Positions 27,873 to 35,899 of a stretch of DNA of 64,000 nt are shown here, piece after piece. The notes beneath the pieces are model-generated. The model searched no databases. It was not told the origin of the DNA and was given only the letters and a program-made list of their open reading frames with translations. This DNA is from Hyphomicrobiales bacterium. Its GTDB lineage: Bacteria > Pseudomonadota > Alphaproteobacteria > Rhizobiales > Xanthobacteraceae. The position numbers and the translations under genes are program-made. Position 1 is the first letter of the stretch. Each line of letters opens with the position of its first letter. Location of the stretch: contig PLBP01000003.1 in the NCBI GenBank assembly GCA_003135415.1, forward strand, positions 35,436 to 99,435. Direction: 5' to 3'.

Positions 27873-28694
27873 TCACGCGTTCGCCGTAAGGCCTCGTTCT
27901 TTTGTCGCCCCCGTCAGCGCCGCTAAAAGCGGCGCGTGCAACTCCCGTCCCGCCGCAACCAGTTCCCCATGTTTGATTTCGGAACGATTATAAACAAGCG
28001 TATGGCCGTCGAATGTCGTCAATACGGCGCCGGCTTCGTGCACCAAAAGATCGGCTGCCGCAAGGTCCCAGTCGTGGCTCGCGGCGGTCGCGAGCGCCGC
28101 ATCGATCTCGCCGGTGGCGACGCGGGCGAAGCGAAGTGCCAGCGAATGAATTTTCGGCACGGCTACGATCGGAATGCCCGCGCTGATCAGCCGGTCGGCC
28201 CGCATTTTGTTGCCCGCCACGCGCGCATGTCGCAGTGAACCGAGCGTGTTCGCCCGTACGCGCTTGCCATTTCGCGTGGTGCCGCTTTCCCTCGAGGCGA
28301 TGAACAGTTCATCGCTAACCGGCGCATAAAGTGCCGCCGCCAACGGACGTCCGCTCTCGACGAGCGCCACTGAGACTGTCCAATCCGGCAAGCCGGCGAG
28401 ATAGGCGCGGGTCCCGTCGATCGGATCGACGACCCAAACACGCTTGCGCGTGAGGCGATCCGGCTGGTCGGCCGTCTCCTCCGAGAGCCAGCCATAAGAA
28501 GGCGCCTGCGCCATGAGCCGCTCGCGCAGGAAATTATCGGCGGCGATATCGGCCTCGCTGACCGGCGAACTCGCGTCTTTGTTCCAGCTGCGCACGCCTT
28601 CGCGCATCGACAGCGCGAGCTTTCCCGCTTCGACCGCGGCGGCCGCGAGCAGGCGCGCTTCCGGCGCGAGTTCGTCTTCGTTCGAAATCCCCAT
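27873..28694 (-). CDS. Inositol monophosphatase / CysQ-family phosphatase
   Basis: A 273-aa Mg-dependent sugar or 3'-nucleotide phosphatase. Metal-binding motifs: WLSEETAD (residues 74-81 region), VVDPIDGTRAYLAGLPDW (the WVxDPIDGT motif) and SHDWDLAAADLLVHEAGA near the C-terminus. The family includes SuhB, CysQ and Kdo-locus phosphatases; the substrate cannot be told from sequence. It heads the five-gene operon ending in lpxK. The ATG at 28694 (MGISNEDEL) is preferred over upstream in-frame codons that encode unlikely sequence. Confidence 0.88.
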   Translation of the reverse strand: MGISNEDELAPEARLLAAAAVEAGKLALSMREGVRSWNKDASSPVSEADIAADNFLRERLMAQAPSYGWLSEETADQPDRLTRKRVWVVDPIDGTRAYLAGLPDWTVSVALVESGRPLAAALYAPVSDELFIASRESGTTRNGKRVRANTLGSLRHARVAGNKMRADRLISAGIPIVAVPKIHSLALRFARVATGEIDAALATAASHDWDLAAADLLVHEAGAVLTTFDGHTLVYNRSEIKHGELVAAGRELHAPLLAALTGATKERGLTANA

Positions 28695-28816
28695 GCGGCT
28701 TCGGTCTAGGCACTCATTGAGAACGAAGCAAGCTTTCGGCAAGCATGTGCGGAAGTACCAAAGATTAACCAGGTCTCTTAAGCGGATTCTGGAATTTCCG
28801 TGGCAATCTTCCGGCC

Positions 28817-29443
28817 ATGACCGGGCAAATAAAAAAATCCCGGCGGGGGGATGCATTGAGGCGTCAAAGCACGGCGAGCGGGAAACCGTTCGCTGGCGGG
28901 TCGAGCCGCCGAGCGCGGCTCGACCCCCTTTCTCTTCCGGTTCGGCTCACCGCCGCCGACGAGCGGACGGACGACGGCACGCGTGTCATCGAAATCGCCC
29001 GCGACCGCGTTCTTCTGCTGCGCTCCGTGCGCGGCGTCCGCACGCGCATTCGAATTCCGCTCGACGACTTTCTCGGCGTCGCGGTACGCGCCCTTGTTGC
29101 GGCCGAAGGCGCCGAACGGGCCGCGATCACGCTTGAGCATCGCGATCCTTCGCTCAGCGTCTTGCTGCATGTCGGCGATGAAGTGGATGAACTGCTCGCC
29201 GAGTGGCAGCTCTGGGGCCGCATCCTCGGCCGCCCGCTTTTGATCGCGGGGCTCGACGGCAGCCTGCGTCCGCCCGTTGCGATGCAGGGCGCGCTCGCGA
29301 GGGGAGAGACCGCCGCGCGCAGGCGCCGGCGCACGCCATTGCGCAAACGCCGGCCTTATTTCTTTGCCCGTCGGAAGGGGTTCACGGCCCGAATCGCGCC
29401 GGTGGTGCACCGGGGTGAGCGCGAGATTATCGCGCGTAACTAA
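28817..29443 (+). CDS. DUF6101 family protein
   Basis: A 208-aa basic protein with a conserved core (RLDPLSLPVRLTAADERTDDG, IEIARDRVLLLRSVRGVRTRI, PLDDFLGVAVR, WQLWGRILGRPLLIAGLDG) that I place in DUF6101, a Hyphomicrobiales family commonly convergent with ubiA. Arg/Lys-rich C-terminus. Its last 17 bases overlap the 3' end of ubiA on the other strand. Function unknown. Confidence 0.8.
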   Translation: MTGQIKKSRRGDALRRQSTASGKPFAGGSSRRARLDPLSLPVRLTAADERTDDGTRVIEIARDRVLLLRSVRGVRTRIRIPLDDFLGVAVRALVAAEGAERAAITLEHRDPSLSVLLHVGDEVDELLAEWQLWGRILGRPLLIAGLDGSLRPPVAMQGALARGETAARRRRRTPLRKRRPYFFARRKGFTARIAPVVHRGEREIIARN

Positions 29444-30389
29444 AAAACGCTCCGGGCGAGCCCATAAGCCCGTCGAGCACGATTCCGGCGAATAGAATCA
29501 ACCCGGCCTCGCGGTTCGCGCGGAACAGGCGGAGACAAAGCGCCGGATTTTCGATGTCGATCCTGCGCACTTGCCAGACGAGGTGCAGCGCAAAACCGGC
29601 AACGCCGAGCCCGAAAAGAATACCGCCGCCCGAAAGAATTCCCGCGACAGAAATCAGGACCACCGCACCGGCATACAACAATGCCAGCGCCAGGCGCGTT
29701 TGCTCCCCGAACAGCCGCGCGGTCGAACGCACGCCGATGATGGTGTCGTCGTCGCGATCCTGATGCGCGTAGATGGTATCGTAACCGATGACCCACAGGA
29801 TCGAGCCCGCATAGAGGACGAGCGCGGGCCAATCGATCTTGGCGAAGACGGCCGCCCATCCCATCAACGCGCCCCAGGAAAAGGCGAGCCCTAACACCGC
29901 CTGCGGAAACCAGGTCACGCGCTTGGCGAGCGGGTAGACCGAAACCACGGCGAGCGAGGCGATCCCGGCCGCGATCGCGAACGAATTCATTTGAATGAGC
30001 ACCAAAAGCCCGATCAGCGCGAGCGCGACAAGAAACACGAAGGCGCCCGCCACCGAGACTTTTCCGGACGGGATCGGCCGCGAGCGCGTGCGCTCGACGC
30101 GGGCATCGAGGTCGCGATCGAGAATGTCGTTCCACGTGCAACCCGCCCCGCGCATGGCGACGGCGCCGATCGCGAACAGCACGAGGAGTTTCAAATCGGG
30201 CAAGCTGGCGCCGGAGGCAAGTGCCGCGAGCCCGGTCGACCACCAGCAGGGCAACAGCAAAAGCCACGAGCCGATCGGCCGGTCGAGTCGCGCGAGCTGC
30301 AGATAAGGCCGCGCCCAGGCCGGAGCAACGCGATCGACCCAATTGCCGGTCGAGTCGGCGACGGCAGCGGCCGACCGGCCTTCGCTCAT
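29427..30389 (-). CDS. ubiA: 4-hydroxybenzoate octaprenyltransferase
   Basis: Inner-membrane prenyltransferase of ubiquinone biosynthesis. 320 aa from the ATG at 30389, with about eight to nine hydrophobic segments. The first Asp-rich motif is GCTWNDILDRDLDARVERT and the second is GYDTIYAHQDRDDD, both required to bind the prenyl diphosphate. The start overlaps the stop of the secreted-protein gene (ATGA), suggesting coupling. Confidence 0.95.
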   Translation of the reverse strand: MSEGRSAAAVADSTGNWVDRVAPAWARPYLQLARLDRPIGSWLLLLPCWWSTGLAALASGASLPDLKLLVLFAIGAVAMRGAGCTWNDILDRDLDARVERTRSRPIPSGKVSVAGAFVFLVALALIGLLVLIQMNSFAIAAGIASLAVVSVYPLAKRVTWFPQAVLGLAFSWGALMGWAAVFAKIDWPALVLYAGSILWVIGYDTIYAHQDRDDDTIIGVRSTARLFGEQTRLALALLYAGAVVLISVAGILSGGGILFGLGVAGFALHLVWQVRRIDIENPALCLRLFRANREAGLILFAGIVLDGLMGSPGAFFSYAR

Positions 30390-30874
30390 CGCTGCAAGAT
30401 GTTGCCGTTTAGGGTGTCGAACAGTCCGCCGCCGTTCGTATTGTCCGGCGGCGGTCCGCCGACTTCGCCGGTGATGTTGATGGCGCCGGAGAGGCCCGAG
30501 CTCGGCGGACGGGCGCCGCCGCCATTGGCGGCGGCGGTGCACACTTGCGTCTTGACGGCAGTCGTCTTCGTGAGGCTGCCGGACAGATTTTTCATGATGT
30601 CGTCGGGCACGTTGCAGGCGACCTGGTTGTCCTTGAGGAACTTGAGCATCTTTCCTTGCGCCTCGACCAGCGATTTAAACAGCCCGCATGCTTCCTGCGC
30701 GTTGGCCTTGCGCTTGTTGGCGGCCTCGACCGCCTTGCCGCGTTTTTCATATTCCGTTCGCGCGGCGGTAAAGCCGCCCTGGCAATCGACCTGCTGCTGC
30801 GCAATGGCGCCGCCGCCCGCGAGGAGTACGAAGGCGAGGGCCGTTGATCCCAAGGTGAAACGACGAAGCTGCAA
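30386..30874 (-). CDS. Secreted hypothetical protein
   Basis: A 162-aa protein with a clear signal peptide (MQLRRFTLGSTALAFVLLAGGGAIAQQ, cleavage likely after AIA). The mature part has a helical, lysine-rich segment with four cysteines (VDCQGGF, EACGLF, VACNVP, TQVCTAA), suggesting two periplasmic disulfides, then a Gly/Pro/Asn-rich tail (GGPPPDNTNGGGLFD). Not recognised further. Related short periplasmic proteins occur in Hyphomicrobiales. Its stop overlaps ubiA. Confidence 0.8.
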   Translation of the reverse strand: MQLRRFTLGSTALAFVLLAGGGAIAQQQVDCQGGFTAARTEYEKRGKAVEAANKRKANAQEACGLFKSLVEAQGKMLKFLKDNQVACNVPDDIMKNLSGSLTKTTAVKTQVCTAAANGGGARPPSSGLSGAINITGEVGGPPPDNTNGGGLFDTLNGNILQR

Positions 30875-30962
30875 GACTACTTCTCCAAGGACACTCTAAT
30901 GCGTAACAAAGGTCTCGTCTTTAGGGCAAGATCAGGGCATTCAGCCGCGAGGGTTAATCGCC

Positions 30963-31703
30963 GTGGCACGTCCCGATTTCCGCATCCCCCGTCTATATGT
31001 CCCCGGCGATTTGAACCCCGGCGGCGAGTTCTCGCTCGGCCGGGAAGCCGCGAACTACCTGCGCAATGTATTGCGTCTCGAAAACGACGCGGAAGTGCTC
31101 GTTTTCAACGGGCGCGACGGAGAATGGCGGGCCCGGCTCGTCCCCTCCGGGCGACGTGAGGCCCGCCTCGCGCTGGCGATGCAGACCCGGCCGCAGGCAG
31201 CACCGGGCGAGCTTCACTATGCCTTCGCGCCGCTCAAGCACGCCCGTCTCGATTTCATGATGCAAAAGGCGGTTGAGATGGGCGTCGGCCGGCTCACCCC
31301 CGTCATCACCCGCCATACCCAGGTCGCCCGCGTCAATTTGGAGCGCATGCGTGCGAATGCGGTCGAAGCCGCGGAACAATGCGGAATCATTTCGCTACCC
31401 GATATCGAGGATCCCACGAGCTTTTCCCAGTGGCTCGCCCGCATCGATGCGGCACGGGTAATCGTGTTTTGTGACGAGGAGGCCGAAGCGCCGGGCCCGA
31501 TCGACGCGCTCGTGCGGGCGCCAGCGGGAAAGCTCACGCTTCTCATTGGGCCCGAAGGCGGCTTCGCCGAGGACGAGCGCCGCGCGCTGCTCGCCCGCCA
31601 CTCGGTGGTGCGGCTTTCGCTCGGCCCCCGCATATTGCGGGCGGACACGGCCGCGGTCGCGGCGTTGGCGCTGTTGCAAGCGGTGCGCGGCGACTGGCGC
31701 TGA
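30963..31703 (+). CDS. rsmE: 16S rRNA (uracil(1498)-N3)-methyltransferase
   Basis: A SPOUT-class methyltransferase, 246 aa, with a PUA-like N-terminal domain (RLYVPGDLNPGGEFSL, VFNGRDGEWRARL) and the trefoil-knot C-terminal domain (LLIGPEGGFAEDE, SLGPRILRADTAAVAAL). KHARLDFMMQKAVEMGVGRLTPV is a family signature. The GTG at 30963 gives VARPDFRIPRLYV, a normal RsmE beginning. Divergent from the secreted-protein/ubiA pair. Confidence 0.95.
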   Translation: MARPDFRIPRLYVPGDLNPGGEFSLGREAANYLRNVLRLENDAEVLVFNGRDGEWRARLVPSGRREARLALAMQTRPQAAPGELHYAFAPLKHARLDFMMQKAVEMGVGRLTPVITRHTQVARVNLERMRANAVEAAEQCGIISLPDIEDPTSFSQWLARIDAARVIVFCDEEAEAPGPIDALVRAPAGKLTLLIGPEGGFAEDERRALLARHSVVRLSLGPRILRADTAAVAALALLQAVRGDWR

Positions 31704-31771
31704 TTCTCGCGATTGCGAAGCACCATTCGTGACGGGGAACCAATCCCGGCCTTGTGAATTAAGCAGCACCA

Positions 31772-31814
31772 AGCCCCATTGCTGCCCGCTTTGGCGGGAG
31801 GCTGGCGTGGGGCT
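31772..31814. other. Inverted-repeat structure between rsmE and the GCS2 gene
   Basis: Outer arms AGCCCCA (31772-31778) and TGGGGCT (31808-31814) enclose a second hairpin CCCGC/GCGGG (31785-31789 with 31794-31798). No T run follows, so this is not a standard terminator. It could be a processing site or a leader structure for the downstream gene. Confidence 0.4.
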
Positions 31815-31871
31815 CTCACGACATTTGATTTTACTTGCCGGCACTGTCGATTCGACTGACGGGAGGTTTCC

Positions 31872-32993
31872 ATGACGGAGAACTACAGCTTCGGAATGGA
31901 AGAAGAATATTTCATCGTCGACGCGGAGACGAAATCGCTCCAGCGCAAGGCCTCGCCCGCTTTTCTGTCCGCGCTTAAGCGCGCGATCGGGCCCGCGGTC
32001 ACGCGTGAAATGCTGCAATCGCAGCTCGAGATCAGCACCAAACCGGCGCTGTCGATGGCCGCCGGCCATGCCGAATTGAAGCAGCTTCGCCAGACTATCG
32101 GCGCGATCGCAAGCGAACACGGCCTTTCCTACTTCGCCGCCGGCACCCATCCGACGGCAGGCTGGTCGGGCGGGCAGCCGACGCAGAAGGTCCGCTATGA
32201 CGCCTTGATGCACGACTTCCAGATGCTGGGAGAGCGCAATCTTTTGTGCGGCATGCATGTGCATGTTCAGTTGCCGGATCCGGACAAGCGCGTCGAGGTG
32301 ATGCGGCGGATGGTCCCGTATATTCCGCTGTTCATCGCGCTCTCGACTTCGTCGCCCTTCTGGCGCTCGCGGCGCACCGGCCTCATGGGCTATCGGCTCG
32401 CCGCCTATGACGAACTGCCGCGTACCGGCCTGCCGGAGCTGTTCGAGACGAACGAGGACTACGAAGCCTATGTCGAGGCGCTGGTCGAGGCGCGGGTGAT
32501 ACAGGATTCGAGCTATGTGTGGTGGGCGATCCGGCCCTCGCGCAACCATCCGACGTTGGAATTGCGCGCCCCCGATTCCTGCACGCGTATCGAGGATGCC
32601 GTCGCGCTCGCAGCACTTTATCGCGCGCTTGCCCGCCATCTCTTCCTCCATCCGGAGGTCAATCAGAATATTACCGCCGTCGACCGCGCGATCGCGGTGG
32701 AAAACAAATGGCGCGCGCAGCGCTATGGCATCCACGGCAGCTTCGTCGATCGCGAGGAGCGCCGCGCCGTTGCGGTATCCGAGGCGCTCGATCGCCTGAT
32801 CGTGATGCTGGACGAAGACTTTCGCGCGCTCGGTTGCGGCGAGGAAGTTACGGGGCTGCGCAAAATTCTGGCGACCGGCACCAGCGCCGATATGCAGATC
32901 GCGCTCTTCCGCGAGGCGGAGCAACGAACCGGCAGCCGCAGCAAGGCCTTCGGCGCGGTGAAAACGTGGTTGGCGGAAGCGACGTTGCAATAA
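31872..32993 (+). CDS. YbdK-type carboxylate-amine ligase (GCS2 family)
   Basis: A 373-aa enzyme of the glutamate-cysteine ligase type 2 family. It begins [17 protein letters not shown], the EEE-type metal/ATP motif of the family. [11 protein letters not shown] and [23 protein letters not shown] are further YbdK signatures. YbdK enzymes have weak glutamate-cysteine ligase activity and their true substrate is unclear. GGGAGG lies upstream of the ATG. It sits directly before gshA, 95 bases apart. Confidence 0.92.
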   Translation: MTENYSFGMEEEYFIVDAETKSLQRKASPAFLSALKRAIGPAVTREMLQSQLEISTKPALSMAAGHAELKQLRQTIGAIASEHGLSYFAAGTHPTAGWSGGQPTQKVRYDALMHDFQMLGERNLLCGMHVHVQLPDPDKRVEVMRRMVPYIPLFIALSTSSPFWRSRRTGLMGYRLAAYDELPRTGLPELFETNEDYEAYVEALVEARVIQDSSYVWWAIRPSRNHPTLELRAPDSCTRIEDAVALAALYRALARHLFLHPEVNQNITAVDRAIAVENKWRAQRYGIHGSFVDREERRAVAVSEALDRLIVMLDEDFRALGCGEEVTGLRKILATGTSADMQIALFREAEQRTGSRSKAFGAVKTWLAEATLQ

Positions 32994-33088
32994 GCCCGAT
33001 CCGATAGAAACGCCGGTTGGCGGCGGCGGGGGCGCTTGTGTATCGTCCCGGTCCCGCGTCACCCCCCGCACGCCCGGAACCCCGCAGA

Positions 33089-34462
33089 ATGGCCCGCGAT
33101 CAGATCGACATGACTCCGATCGAGTCGCGCGCGGAGCTTGCCGCCTGGCTCGAAGCGGGCTGCAAGCCGGACGCGGATTTCCGCATCGGCACCGAGCACG
33201 AGAAATTACCCTTCACGCTCTCGGGCCACCGGCCGGTGCCCTATGAGGGTCCTCGCGGCATCCGCGCGTTGCTCGAGGGAATGCGCCACTTGCTCGGCTG
33301 GGAGCCGATTCTCGAAGGCGAGACCATCATCGGGCTTGCCGATGTCACCGGCGGCGGCGCGATTTCGCTCGAGCCCGGCGGCCAGTTCGAGCTTTCCGGC
33401 GCGCCGGTCGCCACCCTCCACCAGACATGCGGCGAGCTGGCCGCGCATCTCGTCCAGGTGAACGAAGTGGCGCGCCCGCTTGGTCTCGGCTTCCTCAGTC
33501 TCGGCATGAGCCCGAAATGGACGCGGGCTGAGACGCCTATGATGCCGAAAGGCCGCTACAAGATCATGGCGGCCTATATGCCCAAGGTCGGCAAGCTCGG
33601 CCTCGACATGATGTTCCGTACCTGCACGGTGCAGGTGAATCTCGATTTTTCCTCCGAAGCCGACATGGTGAAGAAGCTCCGCGTCGGGCTCGCGCTGCAG
33701 CCGGTCGCGACCGCGATTTTCGCGAACTCGCCCTTCACCGAGGGAAGGCCCAATGGCTTCCTTTCCTTCCGCTCCGAAATCTGGCGCGACACCGATCCCG
33801 GCCGCACCGGCATGCTGCCGTTTGCCTTCGAGGCCGGCATGGGCTTCGAGCGCTACGTCGATTACGCGCTTTCCGTGCCGATGTATTTCATCAAGCGGGG
33901 CGCCGACTATATCGACGTCGCGGGCTCGTCCTTTCGCGATCTGTTGGCGGGCAAGCTTCCCTCGCTGCCGGGCGAGCGTGCGACGATCTCCGACTGGGCC
34001 AATCATCTGAGCACGCTCTTTCCCGAGGTGCGCCTCAAGCGCTATCTCGAAATGCGCGGCGCCGACGACGGCCCGCGCGAGTGCATCTGCGCGCTCTCGG
34101 CGCTCTGGACTGGCCTTCTCTACGATCAGCAGGCGCTAGAGGCGGCCTGGGATCTGGTGAAGGGCTGGACCGCGGAGGAGCGCCAGAAGTTGCGCGACGA
34201 GGTGCCGCGCCTCGGGTTCAACGCGGTGATTCGCGAGCGCAAGATACGCGGGCTCGCGCGCGACATGATTTCGCTCGCGCGCGTCGGGCTGAAACGCCGC
34301 CGCCGGCTCGATTATTATTCCGGTCAGGACGAGAGCTATTTCCTCGATCCGATCGAGGAGATCGTCGAGAGCGGGAAGACGCCGGCGGAAGTGTTGCTCG
34401 CGCGCTTTAGCGGCGAGTGGAACGGCTCGATCGAGCCCGTATTCGATGCGTTAAAATATTAG
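33089..34462 (+). CDS. gshA: Glutamate--cysteine ligase (alphaproteobacterial/plant type)
   Basis: First enzyme of glutathione synthesis. 457 aa, of the class shared by rhizobia and plants. Signatures: FRIGTEHEKLPFTLSG, GGGAISLEPGGQFELSGAP, LGMSPKWTRAETPMMPKGRYKIM, TCTVQVNLDFSSEADMVKK and ANSPFTEGRPNGFLSFRSEIW. The ATG at 33089 (MARDQIDMTPIESRAEL) is preferred; the longer frame starts with TTG and low-complexity sequence. Convergent with the LysR gene, 8 bases apart. Confidence 0.95.
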   Translation: MARDQIDMTPIESRAELAAWLEAGCKPDADFRIGTEHEKLPFTLSGHRPVPYEGPRGIRALLEGMRHLLGWEPILEGETIIGLADVTGGGAISLEPGGQFELSGAPVATLHQTCGELAAHLVQVNEVARPLGLGFLSLGMSPKWTRAETPMMPKGRYKIMAAYMPKVGKLGLDMMFRTCTVQVNLDFSSEADMVKKLRVGLALQPVATAIFANSPFTEGRPNGFLSFRSEIWRDTDPGRTGMLPFAFEAGMGFERYVDYALSVPMYFIKRGADYIDVAGSSFRDLLAGKLPSLPGERATISDWANHLSTLFPEVRLKRYLEMRGADDGPRECICALSALWTGLLYDQQALEAAWDLVKGWTAEERQKLRDEVPRLGFNAVIRERKIRGLARDMISLARVGLKRRRRLDYYSGQDESYFLDPIEEIVESGKTPAEVLLARFSGEWNGSIEPVFDALKY

Positions 34463-34470
34463 CCTCAACC

Positions 34471-35346
34471 TCACTCCGCCGCGACGTCCGTCAAATTGTC
34501 GAGCCCTTGCACGATGTGGGTGGCGAGCGCGTCGGCAAGCGCCGAGGTCTCGTGGCGGTTGCGCAACAGGCCGATGTCGAAAGCGGGAAGGGCGGGGAAG
34601 TTCTCCGGCGCACCCAGCACGCGCATGCCCGGCCGCATGCCCGATTCTGGAACCACCGAGACCGCGAGCCCGGAAAACACGGCCGCGGCGATCGCGCCGG
34701 CGTTACGGCTGGTATAGAGAATGCGATGCGCGCGTCCCGCCGCCTGCAACCGCTCGATCGCGGCCTTCCGCCATACGCAGGTCGAGGGCCCGAGCGCGAG
34801 CGGAAGCGGCGATTCGTGATGCGTGCTGTGACGGTTGGAAGTGACCCACAAGAGCCGCTCACGCCGGATCACCTCGGTTTGACGACGTGCGTCGTAGTGC
34901 GTGACGATCGCGAGGTCGAGTTCGCCGATATCGATCAGCTCGACGAGCTGGACGGTGGGCTCGCACAGCACCGTGAGTTCCACTTCCGGGTGCGAGCGCG
35001 AGAAGCGCGCCATGACCTCGGGCAAGTAGCGATCGGCATAGTCGTCCGGCACGCCGAGCCGCACGCGGCCGGAAAGGGTAGCGCTCGCGATTGTATTCAG
35101 CGCCTCGGCGTTCAGCTTCACGATTCGCTGCGCGTAATCGAGGAGCCGCTCGCCGTCCTCGGTGAGCTTTGAGGCGCGTCCGTCGCGCGCGAAGATCGCT
35201 TTTCCGAGCCGCTCCTCGAGCCGCTTCATCTGCATCGACACCGCCGATTGCGTCTTGTGGACGACTTCGGCGGCGCGGGTGAAGCTTCCGGTTTCGACAA
35301 TGGCGATGAAGGTTTTGAGCTGGTCGCTATCGAGAAGTGTGGTCAT
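34471..35346 (-). CDS. LysR-family transcriptional regulator
   Basis: A 291-aa LysR protein: the N-terminal winged helix (LKTFIAIVETGSFTRAAEVVHKTQSAVSMQ) binds DNA, and a periplasmic-binding-protein-like effector domain follows (VRLGVPDDYADRYLPEVMARF, LDLAIVTHY). Divergent from the DUF1127 gene, with an inverted repeat in between (35390-35403). The effector and targets are not evident; LrhA-like regulators are the nearest type by eye. Confidence 0.92.
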   Translation of the reverse strand: MTTLLDSDQLKTFIAIVETGSFTRAAEVVHKTQSAVSMQMKRLEERLGKAIFARDGRASKLTEDGERLLDYAQRIVKLNAEALNTIASATLSGRVRLGVPDDYADRYLPEVMARFSRSHPEVELTVLCEPTVQLVELIDIGELDLAIVTHYDARRQTEVIRRERLLWVTSNRHSTHHESPLPLALGPSTCVWRKAAIERLQAAGRAHRILYTSRNAGAIAAAVFSGLAVSVVPESGMRPGMRVLGAPENFPALPAFDIGLLRNRHETSALADALATHIVQGLDNLTDVAAE

Positions 35347-35525
35347 GGGCGCGTCCCGCGATCATCATTGAAACTGATGAATTAGATTAGAAACATTCGT
35401 TTCACTCATCAATCGAAATAACGCAAACAAGCGCTGTCTCGAATTTCAATGATTTCGGATTGTACGCGGCTTTCCGTGCGCGAACAGCGGCGTTCTCGCT
35501 TCCGAAACCGACGATGGAGAAGGCC
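35347..35525. promoter_or_regulatory. Divergent control region, LysR gene / DUF1127 gene
   Basis: An AT-rich stretch holding nested inverted repeats: GAAAC (35390-35394) with GTTTC (35399-35403), and outside these TGATGA (35375-35380) with TCATCA (35406-35411). The arrangement is suitable for a LysR-type dimer or tetramer controlling its own gene and the DUF1127 gene. Binding is inferred from position only. Confidence 0.45.
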
Positions 35526-35810
35526 ATGTCCGCCTTGACCCAGTCCCGCAAGGGTGAAGCCCCGGCTTTCCCGGGTGCGCTCATTGAATGGCTTGTGCGC
35601 CTCGCCACGCGGTGCGCGCGTGTGGTTTCGCGGCGGCGAATGCTCGGCGAGCTCGCCCGCCTCGACGACCGCATGCTGAAGGACATCGGGCTCTTTCGCG
35701 GCGATATCGATGCCGCCGAATCTCTGTCGCTCGGGCGCGATCCGATCGCGCTTTTGGCCTCGCGGCGGGCGGCGCGAAGCAATGCGCGCTCGACGAACCG
35801 TTATTACTGA
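35526..35810 (+). CDS. DUF1127 small arginine-rich protein
   Basis: A 94-aa protein whose centre carries the DUF1127 motif (RRRMLGELARLDDRMLKDIGLFRGDIDAAE). Such proteins are abundant in alphaproteobacteria and have been linked to RNA turnover and stress responses. The ATG at 35526 is chosen because GGAGAAGG sits just upstream; an ATG four codons earlier is less well placed. Followed by a strong terminator. Confidence 0.88.
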   Translation: MSALTQSRKGEAPAFPGALIEWLVRLATRCARVVSRRRMLGELARLDDRMLKDIGLFRGDIDAAESLSLGRDPIALLASRRAARSNARSTNRYY

Positions 35811-35856
35811 TCGCTAGACCGTTTACCTCAGCCTTCCTCCCCGGCTGTCGGCCTGA

Positions 35857-35889
35857 AGCGTCCGCCGCGCCCCCGGCGGACGCTTTTTT
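35857..35889 (+). terminator. Rho-independent terminator after the DUF1127 gene
   Basis: An 11-bp perfect stem, AGCGTCCGCCG (35857-35867) with CGGCGGACGCT (35874-35884), a 6-base loop and a run of six T (35884-35889). It ends the DUF1127 transcript; the convergent kefB-like gene stops just beyond. Confidence 0.92.
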
Positions 35890-35899
35890 CATACGGCTC

